Shown here in pieces: positions 8,147-15,385 of a DNA stretch of 64,000 nt. The translations under genes and the position numbers were made by a program. The notes beneath the pieces were generated by a model. It was not told where the DNA came from. It ran no database searches and was given only the letters and a program-made list of their open reading frames with translations. Numbering within the stretch: position 1 is the stretch's first letter; every line of letters starts with the position of its first letter. Source of the DNA: Pirellulales bacterium (GTDB lineage Bacteria; Planctomycetota; Planctomycetia; Pirellulales; JALHPA01); contig JANRLT010000007.1 in the NCBI GenBank assembly GCA_033762255.1, positions 1 to 64,000 on the forward strand. Direction: 5' to 3'.

Positions 8147-8599
8147 CTACCGCCGACCCACCGCGCTGACCAGATGCGGCATCCAGAGCGCCTTATCGAC
8201 TAACTCTAGCAGCACCTGCGGATCAAAGGGTTTGCGCAGATAATACGTTCCCCCCGCCTCGTGCGCGCGGCGGATAATATCGGGAATTTGCGCCCCGGAC
8301 AGAAAGATCACCGGGATTTGACTAAGGCCCAAATCGCGCTTGATTTGCTCGCACAGGCGCAATCCGCTATCCCCCCCCAGATTGATATCGCTAATGATCA
8401 AATCGGGCGCATTGGTGGTGACGCACTGGATCGCGCCCTCCACATCATGGCAACAATGGCACGTGTAATCGGCCAGGGAGAGAACCTTGGCCAGGGCCGC
8501 GACCATGTCCGGTTCATCGTCAATAACCAGGATGGACGGTTTGTGCCCGGGGGTAAATTCCGCCAGCTTCCGCCCATGGGGGGGAATGTGCATCCGCAT
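8147..8599 (-). CDS. Single-domain response regulator (CheY-like receiver)
   Basis: Cytosolic phospho-acceptor domain without an output domain, 150 aa. With the ATG at 8599 the acidic pocket is Asp27/Asp28 (VIDDEP), the phosphorylated Asp71 (ISDINLGG), the Ser101 switch (FLSG) and Lys123 (LRKPF). The frame is open for a further 70 or so codons upstream with no ATG (only a TTG at 8722). The added sequence does not look like a known domain, so I chose the first ATG. No histidine kinase is adjacent, so the partner is unknown. The 368-base region to the next gene holds the inverted repeat at 8905-8950. Confidence 0.85.
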   Translation of the reverse strand: MRMHIPPHGRKLAEFTPGHKPSILVIDDEPDMVAALAKVLSLADYTCHCCHDVEGAIQCVTTNAPDLIISDINLGGDSGLRLCEQIKRDLGLSQIPVIFLSGAQIPDIIRRAHEAGGTYYLRKPFDPQVLLELVDKALWMPHLVSAVGRR

Positions 8600-8904
8600 G
8601 ATGTGACACCAGGGAATGGGAAATCCTTTTCCCCTGGACGTGCGCAAAGCCGGCTCTCCATGACCGTTTTGCCGTACGATCCCCTGCCAGTCAGCGGCGG
8701 GGATGACGCCTTCGAAACACAATCCAAAGCGAGCCGTCAGGTCGCGTACTTGGGCAATGATTGCGTGGAAGGGCGAAAAATAACTTGTGTTATAGAATCT
8801 ATCGAACCGCCGACGACCGGGAGCTTAGCCCGGCCCGCGGCGGCGGATTAAATGATAAAATTGATTGCCCCGGAATATTCCGCATAAAGCGGGAGGCGGG
8901 CGAT

Positions 8905-8950
8905 GCAGAATGATGAATGTTTTGTATTTCATTCTGCATTCATCATTCTC
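8905..8950. repeat. Inverted repeat of the AATGATGAATG family
   Basis: GCAGAATGATGAATG (8905-8919) is answered by CATTCATCATTCT (8937-8949); CATTCTGCATTCATCATTC (8930-8948) also matches the copy at 2057 in part. It lies between the ferritin-like gene stop and the response regulator start, both minus-strand genes. It may form a hairpin in the transcript downstream of the ferritin-like gene. The rest of 8600-8967 shows no gene. Confidence 0.55.
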
Positions 8951-8967
8951 ACTTCTTACTCCCCCTC

Positions 8968-9423
8968 CTACCCCTGGGTGTATTCCTTTAAAAAGCCGCG
9001 GAATTGCGACAAATGTTCCGCTTCGTCGGCCATCAGCCGAACACATAGGTCTTGGGTGATGTAATCTTCACCTTCGCAGGCTTGGATGATTTTTTTGTAT
9101 TGGGCACAGGCCGCTTCCTCGGCGTTGATGACGGCCTTGATGGCATGGACCACATCGGTCGTGGTGGTACTGGGGGGAATTTGCGAGCCAAATTTCAGCC
9201 CGATGGCCCCCTCCACCTGTCCGCCCAACTGCTTGATCCGCGCGCCTAATTGCTGGGCGTGCATAATTTCGGCTGTAACGTCGCCAGCGAGGGATTTTTT
9301 GATTTCCTCGGCCCGAACGCCATCCAAATTGATGCTGTAGTTCAGGTAATTCAGGACAGTCTCTAGCTCCATATTATAAGAGGTCTTGAGCATGTCGATG
9401 ATTTCAGCGGGGGTAGCGGCCAT
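8968..9423 (-). CDS. Ferritin-like (bacterioferritin/Dps-type) di-iron protein
   Basis: Small four-helix-bundle protein, 151 aa, expected to bind two irons and store or oxidise iron. Candidate ligands are Glu in MELETVLNY (19-21), the ExxH pair Glu52/His55 (AEIMHAQ), Glu102 (NAEEAACAQY) and a second ExxH, Glu134/His137 (DEAEHL). This is the usual di-iron spacing. The ATG at 9423 is supported by an AGGAAAA Shine-Dalgarno about 6 bases upstream; the frame extends further upstream without a better start. There is no heme-binding Met in an obvious position, so bacterioferritin proper is uncertain. Its neighbour upstream on the same strand is the HEAT-repeat protein, 52 bases away, so co-transcription is possible. 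Confidence 0.85.
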   Translation of the reverse strand: MAATPAEIIDMLKTSYNMELETVLNYLNYSINLDGVRAEEIKKSLAGDVTAEIMHAQQLGARIKQLGGQVEGAIGLKFGSQIPPSTTTTDVVHAIKAVINAEEAACAQYKKIIQACEGEDYITQDLCVRLMADEAEHLSQFRGFLKEYTQG

Positions 9424-9475
9424 GGTATTTTTCCTGTGTAAAAGGTGGATAATGCAACAACAAGTTTTCCAAAAA

Positions 9476-10549
9476 TCACTTTGCTTCCGCAGGGGCGGCC
9501 CGCGGTAAGGCGGCCTGGGTGTCACGGGCAATATCTGCCAATTCCCGGTCCGGGTCGGCGGTCAAACGTTCGATAGCGGCCATTAAATTGGCAGGGGGCT
9601 CGGCGGAGTTGGCTTGGCGCAATGCCAACGTGGCCTGCAGGCCGTTCTTGACCACCATCCGACGCAAATCCTCATTACTGGGGGGACTTTGCCAATTATC
9701 ATTGGCCGGGGGCAATTCATCGACTAACTCCCGCGGTTGAATCTCTAACATTTCCACCAGCACGGGGATCGCCGCCACATCCCCCCGCTTGGCCAGACTG
9801 GTGGCTGCGTTAAACCGCACCTGCCAGCTTTTGTCGTACAGCATGCCGGTTAATGTTTGAGCGGCGGCGGGGGAAGAAAATTCACCCAAGACATAGGCCG
9901 CCCTGGTCCGGACGCGCAGGTCTTCATTGGCCGCGGCAGTTTGCAACACGCCCAAGATCCGCTCCTGGCGTGGCCAGGGGGCGATCGCCGCGGCGGGAGA
10001 ATTTGCATTTTTTGCCAATTGTTGTTGGGCTTCGTTGCGAACAATGGTATTGGCCAGGGCCTCGAGCGCGACATTGTGCAGCATGGGGTCTTTTTTGGCG
10101 ACTGCCGTTTCGGCGGCTTTGATGAGCGCTGGCACCCCCTGATCCACCGTGAACATTCCCAACGCCTGGCACAAAAAGATGCGCAGCTTGGCCGCTTCGC
10201 CAGAATTATCCTCGGCGGCGAGGGATGTTTCCAGCACGCCCGCCAGTTCCGCGGCAAATTTCGGGTCGCCCCGAATGATCCCCGCCTGATCCTGGCGCAA
10301 TTGTTCGGATAAGTTGTACGCCGACTGCCAACGCCCCGCGTTATTCAGCTTCAGCGCCGCCAATTCCGCCTGGGGATTGCTCCCCATGTGGGCCAGCCAA
10401 TTAAATAACAGCCAAACCAGGACGATAGCCAAGACAATCAACCCCGGAATGACAAACAATTGCACCAAAAAGCCGGTCGTGGGGGCCTGCACCGGCGGCA
10501 ACGCGCGGTCGGGCGAATAATTACCGGAGGCTTTGGGAAATTCAGTCAT
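9476..10549 (-). CDS. HEAT-repeat protein with N-terminal membrane anchor
   Basis: 357 aa. A TM helix near residues 34-55 (LFVIPGLIVLAIVLVWLLF) is followed by an alpha-solenoid region of degenerate HEAT/PBS-lyase-type repeats. The clearest unit is RVRTRAAYVLGEFSSPAAAQ, then WQVRFNAATSLAKRGDVAAI, each with the Asp/Arg-Ala-Ala pattern. Such solenoids bind proteins; no catalytic motif is seen. I chose the ATG at 10549 over a TTG 36 bases upstream; neither has a clear Shine-Dalgarno. It may share a transcript with the ferritin-like gene. Confidence 0.75.
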   Translation of the reverse strand: MTEFPKASGNYSPDRALPPVQAPTTGFLVQLFVIPGLIVLAIVLVWLLFNWLAHMGSNPQAELAALKLNNAGRWQSAYNLSEQLRQDQAGIIRGDPKFAAELAGVLETSLAAEDNSGEAAKLRIFLCQALGMFTVDQGVPALIKAAETAVAKKDPMLHNVALEALANTIVRNEAQQQLAKNANSPAAAIAPWPRQERILGVLQTAAANEDLRVRTRAAYVLGEFSSPAAAQTLTGMLYDKSWQVRFNAATSLAKRGDVAAIPVLVEMLEIQPRELVDELPPANDNWQSPPSNEDLRRMVVKNGLQATLALRQANSAEPPANLMAAIERLTADPDRELADIARDTQAALPRAAPAEAK

Positions 10550-10807
10550 GATGGGGGGCGCGGCGGATTTATCAGATTGATACAAATTCTTAGGTATCTT
10601 GTTACCATTAGTTTAGGCGGCGGGGGGACAACGTCAACCGTTAATCAAGGAGTTGGGGCGCTTGTCCACCCTTGGCAATCAGATTCATTAACTTTAGGAT
10701 GAGCCAATGGCACCAACCTCGTGGTTAAAAGGTACCTTCCGTTATTGATATAGGCTCTCAACTGGCTATCTGGCAATAAATTTTTTTGTTATAACCCACC
10801 GCGTGGC

Positions 10808-11620
10808 ATGTACTTTTGGGATTTTACATATAACACGCCAGCGGAAAACCTGGCCGCCGATGAAGCGCTTTTACAATCCGCCGAGTCCGCCGCGCTAACT
10901 TGGCTCTCTCTGCACGACCAGCTCACCGCGCGGAAATCGTATACAACCGAAACTCTGCGCCTGTGGGAAAGTCCCCGCCCCTGCGTGGTCCTGGGGGCAT
11001 CATCCAAATTTGCCAGCGAAGCGCGGCTCTCCGCTTGCATAGCGAATGGCGTGCCGATCTTGCGCAGGCCCAGCGGCGGGGCGGCGATTGTCGCGGGGCC
11101 GGGATGCCTGATGTACGCGGTGGTGTTAAGCACGCTATGTCGTCCAGAATTACAATCAATCCCCGTTGCCCACCAATATGTGCTAGGCCGGGTCGCGGCG
11201 GCGTGCGATGCGGCGCTGGCGGCCAGGACCGGCGGGCAAGAGCTACCGTCAGGCGGGGTGGCGCCGTCGACCGTGAAAATCGAGGGGATTAGCGACCTTA
11301 CTCTAGTGGGAAAAAAATTTTCGGGCAATTCCCTCCGTTGCCGCCGCACGCACCTGCTTTATCATGGAACGCTGCTCTATGATTTTGATTTGGCACAAAT
11401 TGCGCGCTATCTGGGCGAGCCTCCCCGCACGCCTGATTACCGCGCGGGGCGCGCGCATGGCGAGTTCGTGACAAATTTACCCACGAACCGAGCGGCGTTG
11501 ACAGCGGCTCTGCGAAGAGCCTTTGCCGCCGAGACGGAATTAGCAAATCCCCCCCTGGGGCTGATCGAAGAATTGGCGCAAGAAAAATATTCACAAGCGT
11601 CCTGGACCGAACGGCTGTAA
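10808..11620 (+). CDS. Lipoate-protein ligase/octanoyltransferase family protein
   Basis: Cytosolic BPL/LplA/LipB-fold enzyme that would attach lipoate or octanoate to lipoyl domains of 2-oxoacid dehydrogenases or GcvH, 270 aa. Key features are RRPSGGAAIV (86-95), the family RRxSGGGA loop, and GISDLTLVGKKFSG (160-173), carrying the Lys expected to contact the acyl-adenylate. HGTLLYDFDL follows. It lacks a long accessory C-terminal domain, so it may be a LipM/LplA2-type transferase rather than a full ligase. The ATG at 10808 has no Shine-Dalgarno. It stands alone between repeat-rich gaps; a GGATGAGCC copy lies upstream at 10697. Confidence 0.82.
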   Translation: MYFWDFTYNTPAENLAADEALLQSAESAALTWLSLHDQLTARKSYTTETLRLWESPRPCVVLGASSKFASEARLSACIANGVPILRRPSGGAAIVAGPGCLMYAVVLSTLCRPELQSIPVAHQYVLGRVAAACDAALAARTGGQELPSGGVAPSTVKIEGISDLTLVGKKFSGNSLRCRRTHLLYHGTLLYDFDLAQIARYLGEPPRTPDYRAGRAHGEFVTNLPTNRAALTAALRRAFAAETELANPPLGLIEELAQEKYSQASWTERL

Positions 11621-11634
11621 GACTGTGCAAAATA

Positions 11635-11891
11635 TGAACAGGAAAAAGCAGAGGAAATGATTGTGTTTTGATATTTATCCGCTTCCTCCGTTACTTCCTG
11701 TTCAATGCCTTTAGGAATTCATATTAAGCATAAGGAAACGAAGTAAACAAGAAATTGGAGCACTTTGATTATACTAACTTCGCTTCCCGCGTTGACTTTT
11801 GTAAAAACTACCTTTTGTTTTAAACAGGAGGTAGCAAAGCGAGCAGAGGAATTTTACGCAGCATTTGCCTTTGCTGACTCCTGTAAAATAA
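11635..11891. repeat. Cluster of imperfect inverted repeats (AACAGGAGGTAGCAGAGGAA family)
   Basis: Two hairpin-like units lie in the 435-base gap before fumC. In the first, TGAACAGGAA (11635-11644) with GCAGAGGAA faces GCTTCCTCCG and CTTCCTGTTCA (ending 11704). In the second, TTTAAACAGGAGGTAGCAAA (from about 11819) faces CTTTGCTGACTCCTGTAAA (ending about 11888). Closely related units occur at 22899-23262. No coding sequence is supported in this gap. Confidence 0.65.
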
Positions 11892-12055
11892 ATCCGCTTG
11901 CTAATATTTGCACAATAACACCCGTAAAACTTCAAACTGGCGGGAGCCACCACCCTCCCCACCCACACTAAAAAACGGTACGATAGGGGGAATTGGCGGG
12001 ATATTTTTTTGGGTATGGCACTGTCAGTGCTGGGTCTATCATTGCGGGAGTTGGC

Positions 12056-13477
12056 ATGGCGGATTTTCGGCTGGAACATGATTCCATGGGAGAAGTGCGC
12101 GTCCCCGCGCAGGCGTATTATTCGGCCCAGACACAACGCGCGGTCGAAAATTTTCCCATTAGTGGTTGGCCGCTGCTGCCGGAACTCATTCACGCCCTGG
12201 GGCTGGTCAAGTATGCCGCGGCCATTGCCAATCGCGACCTGGGCAAGCTGACCGGCACAGGCAAATATCCCCTGACCGACGCGCAGGTCGCCGCGCTGTT
12301 GCAGGCCGCCCGCGAAGTGGCCGAGGGAAAATTTGACGAGCACTTTCCCATTGATGTGTTCCAAACCGGTTCTGGCACCTCCAGCAATATGAATGTGAAC
12401 GAGGTCATCGCCAACCGCGCGATCGAACTGCTGGCGGGGGATCGTCTGGCCGCGGCCAAGCCCGTCCATCCCAATGACCATGTCAACATGGGCCAGTCCA
12501 CCAATGACATGTTTCCCACGGCCATCCATGTGGCGGTGGCGATGGCGGTCAATACGCATTTGCTTCCCGCGCTCGAGCGGTTTCGCGATGTGCTGGAGGA
12601 AAAATCCCAAGCCTGGGATAAAATCATCAAAATTGGACGCACCCATCTGGCCGATGCCACGCCGCTGCGCCTAGGCCAGGAATTTGGTGGATTTGCTCGC
12701 CAACTGGATCGGGCGATTCAACTGGCGCATTGGGCTATCGAAAGCGTGGACGAACTGCCCGCGGGGGGGACGGCGGTCGGCACGGGGATCAACACGCATC
12801 CAGAATTTGGAACGAGGGTGGCGCAGGTACTGACAGAAGAGACCGGCATCCAATTTCACGAGGCTCTCAATCATTTTGAGGCCAACGCCCAACGTGATGG
12901 CCTGGTCGAATGCAGCGGCAATTTGCGCACCATCGCCGTGACGCTGTTTAACATCGCCAACAATATCCGTTGGCTGGGAAGCGGCCCGCGCTGTGGCTTT
13001 TATGAGGTCAAACTGCCCGACCGTCAACCCGGTAGCTCCATCATGCCGGGAAAGGTCAACCCCGTCATGTGCGAAAGCCTGATGCAACTCACCGCCTGGG
13101 TGATTGGCAATGACGCCACGGTCGCGTTATGCGGCGCGAGTGGGGGGCAATTTCAGTTGAATATCATGATGCCGGTGATGGGGCACGCGGTATTGCAAAG
13201 CGCGCTCTTGCTAGCCCGCGGAGTGAACGCCTTTGTTGAGTTTTGTGCCCTGGAAATGGAAGCCAACGAAGAAGCATGCAACGCCAGCGTGGAAAAAAGC
13301 CTGTCCATGGTCACCAGCCTCAATCCGCATATCGGTTATGAAAAAGCGGCCAAGCTGGCCAAAGAAGCTTTTGCCAGCGGTAAAACCATCCGCGAACTAT
13401 GCGTGGAACAGGCTATCCTTCCCCCAGACACGCTGACCGCCGCCCTGGATCCGTGGAGTATGACGGAACCAAAGTAA
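12056..13477 (+). CDS. fumC: Fumarate hydratase class II (fumarase C)
   Basis: Fumarase of the TCA cycle, converting fumarate to (S)-malate, 473 aa, iron-independent homotetramer. The ATG at 12056 follows GGGAG with 6 bases of spacing and gives the family start MADFRLEHDSMG. Diagnostic segments are GSGTSSNMNVNEVIANRA, HPNDHVNMGQSTNDMFPTA, GRTHLADATPLRLGQE and the signature GSSIMPGKVNPV with its catalytic Ser loop. The HVNMGQSTND form and full length separate it from argininosuccinate lyase and adenylosuccinate lyase; aspartase is the main alternative, but the overall sequence fits FumC. Single gene, not in an evident operon. Confidence 0.96.
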   Translation: MADFRLEHDSMGEVRVPAQAYYSAQTQRAVENFPISGWPLLPELIHALGLVKYAAAIANRDLGKLTGTGKYPLTDAQVAALLQAAREVAEGKFDEHFPIDVFQTGSGTSSNMNVNEVIANRAIELLAGDRLAAAKPVHPNDHVNMGQSTNDMFPTAIHVAVAMAVNTHLLPALERFRDVLEEKSQAWDKIIKIGRTHLADATPLRLGQEFGGFARQLDRAIQLAHWAIESVDELPAGGTAVGTGINTHPEFGTRVAQVLTEETGIQFHEALNHFEANAQRDGLVECSGNLRTIAVTLFNIANNIRWLGSGPRCGFYEVKLPDRQPGSSIMPGKVNPVMCESLMQLTAWVIGNDATVALCGASGGQFQLNIMMPVMGHAVLQSALLLARGVNAFVEFCALEMEANEEACNASVEKSLSMVTSLNPHIGYEKAAKLAKEAFASGKTIRELCVEQAILPPDTLTAALDPWSMTEPK

Positions 13478-13479
13478 CA

Positions 13480-13556
13480 TTCAACAATGAATAATTCATA
13501 ATGAACAATTTTTTATTTGCTGCTCATTCTTCATTTTTAATTCTGAATTCTTAATT
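13480..13556. repeat. AT-rich AATGAAT/ATTCTTCATT imperfect inverted repeat
   Basis: Between fumC and ruvB, CAACAATGAATAATTCATAA is followed by CTCATTCTTCATTTTTAATT; the purine-pyrimidine pattern is partly self-complementary and resembles the AATGATGAATG repeats at 2057 and 8905. A TTTTTT run inside it could help end fumC transcription, but no compact GC stem is present. Confidence 0.35.
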
Positions 13557-13563
13557 GTATTCC

Positions 13564-14598
13564 ATGCCCCGCGAGACCCTCCTTACCGCCGCCAAATCCG
13601 GTCCCGCCGACGGACCAGAGGTTGACTTGCGCCCCGCGCAACTGGGGGAGATGGTCGGACAACGCGCTGTCTTTGAGCGAATCATGATCGCCGTCGACGC
13701 CGCGCGCAAACGGGGTGAAACCTTGGGCCATATCCTATTTGATGGCCCTCCGGGACTAGGTAAGACCACCTTTGCCACCTGCATTCCCCGCGAATTGGGC
13801 AAAAGCCTGCAAATTGCCAGCGGGGCCACGCTCATGGCGCCGAAGGATTTGGTTCCCTACTTGACCAACGCCGAAGAGCAGTCCGTCCTGTTTATTGATG
13901 AAATTCACCGCATGCCCAAGGCGGTCGAGGAATTTTTGTATCCCGCGATGGAGGACTTTCGAATCGATATCACTCTGGGCGAAGGGATGTCCGCCCGCAC
14001 GCTGAATATGCCCTTGCGGCCATTCACGCTGATTGGGGCAACCACCCGGACGGGGTTGATATCGGCCCCGCTCCGCGACCGCTTTCATATGCGCGAACAT
14101 CTGGATTTTTACAGCATTGAGGAACTGGCCGAAATTATCGGCCGCAATGCGCTCAAACTCCGTTTGCCCATCGACACCGCCAGCAAGCTAGAAATCGCCC
14201 AGCGCAGCCGCGGAACCCCCCGCTTGGCGAACAATCGTCTTCGCTGGGTGCGCGATTTTGCCACCAGTCGGGCGGACGGCGCGGTCACCCTGGCCGTGAC
14301 CCGGGAAGCCCTGGCCATGCAGGCGATCGATCTGCTGGGCCTGGATGGCCAGGACCGCAAATACTTAGAGACCTTGGCCCGCGTGTTTCAGGGGGGGCCA
14401 GTGGGCGTGGAGGCGCTCGCCCATACAATGAATACCGCGCCGGACACGCTGGCGGACGAGGTGGAGCCATTTTTGCTGCGCAGCGAGTTGGTCATTCGCA
14501 CGCCCCGGGGGCGCAAACTGACTGACCGGGGATTTACGCACCTGGGGCTTTTACCCCCCGAGAAACCTCCTGAAAGCTCCCAACCGACGTTGTTTTAG
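13564..14598 (+). CDS. ruvB: Holliday junction branch migration ATPase RuvB
   Basis: AAA+ motor of the RuvAB complex that drives Holliday junction branch migration in recombination and repair, 344 aa. Walker A GPPGLGKTT at 61-69, Walker B DEIH at 112-115, sensor 1 in LIGATTRTG, the arginine finger region APLRDRFHMREHLDFY, and a sensor 2 segment SRGTPRLANNRLRWVRDFAT that differs slightly from the proteobacterial RIANRLLRRVRDY form. The C-terminal winged-helix domain (GGPVGVEALAHTMN) is complete. I chose ATG 13564 (MPRETLLTAAK) over a TTG three codons earlier. ruvA and ruvC are not adjacent. Confidence 0.96.
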   Translation: MPRETLLTAAKSGPADGPEVDLRPAQLGEMVGQRAVFERIMIAVDAARKRGETLGHILFDGPPGLGKTTFATCIPRELGKSLQIASGATLMAPKDLVPYLTNAEEQSVLFIDEIHRMPKAVEEFLYPAMEDFRIDITLGEGMSARTLNMPLRPFTLIGATTRTGLISAPLRDRFHMREHLDFYSIEELAEIIGRNALKLRLPIDTASKLEIAQRSRGTPRLANNRLRWVRDFATSRADGAVTLAVTREALAMQAIDLLGLDGQDRKYLETLARVFQGGPVGVEALAHTMNTAPDTLADEVEPFLLRSELVIRTPRGRKLTDRGFTHLGLLPPEKPPESSQPTLF

Positions 14599-14670
14599 CA
14601 AAAGTGACGCGGGAAATCGCAGGATGATGAAAGGTAAAAATTGTTTTATTCAAAATTTAATTAACTCTGC

Positions 14671-15240
14671 ATGGCTCTCATTTCCGGCTCAGAATTGATT
14701 GGTGCGCGGCTGGTGGGGCGAATGCCGCCATTGCCTTTGGTAGAGCTATGGCTCAAATGCACTTCCCGGATTATCAAGCGGGGTTTTGTGTTGGAGTACC
14801 GCGATTTAGAACCTCCCCGCACGGGAATCTTTGACGGATTGCGAATCGTATTAGACCCGGATGTCGATTTTGAAATGCAATGCTTTATTCTGCTGCACCT
14901 GTTTGGCCATTCGGTCCAATGGGTGGCCCCGTCGCTGGCGGAGGAATTGACCGACTTGGTCAATACCACGGACAAGGCCCGCTTTATGCGGGTGCTACAC
15001 AATTATGAGTACACCGCCGCGCGCTTCGGCCTGCAACTACTGCACGAGGCGGGGGTACGGGATTTGGACCAATGGTATAGCGATTTTGTGGCGACGGATT
15101 GGCGCTACGTCGAGCGTTATTATCAGACCGATCAGATTCCTCCCTGGTCCGAATGTGTCCAAGAAAACCAACCGCTGATCGAACCACTGGAAATTCCCCC
15201 CCTGGTTCAGCGGCAGGTGGAAGTACGGTTTGCGTTTTAG
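14671..15240 (+). CDS. Unknown protein with zincin-like HLFGH motif
   Basis: 189 aa, no signal peptide or TM helix seen. Residues 63-84 read PDVDFEMQCFILLHLFGHSV and onward; His76 and His80 take the spacing of the HExxH zinc motif of ImmA/IrrE-type peptidases, but the catalytic Glu is replaced by Leu (HLFGH instead of HELGH). About 30 residues later NYEYTAARFGLQLLHEAG could provide the third ligand Glu. I infer a zincin-like fold that may bind metal but lack peptidase chemistry, or have another role. It precedes the Hsp70 gene on the same strand by 145 bases. Function unknown. Confidence 0.7.
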   Translation: MALISGSELIGARLVGRMPPLPLVELWLKCTSRIIKRGFVLEYRDLEPPRTGIFDGLRIVLDPDVDFEMQCFILLHLFGHSVQWVAPSLAEELTDLVNTTDKARFMRVLHNYEYTAARFGLQLLHEAGVRDLDQWYSDFVATDWRYVERYYQTDQIPPWSECVQENQPLIEPLEIPPLVQRQVEVRFAF

Positions 15241-15385
15241 CGCCCTGGCTCTCGACGATCCTGGCCGTTAAGCTCCTATAATTTGCCCCGGGAAAAGCCG
15301 CCCCTCTGCAAGCCCGCCCCCCTTTCCGATAAAATGCCGTTATCCGCCATCCCCGGAGACCGGGCAAAAAACCAAAATTCCATTT

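Noticed and set aside
13564-14598. RuvB without ruvA/ruvC as an unusual arrangement
   Set aside because: Separate ruv genes are common, so it is not surprising on its own.
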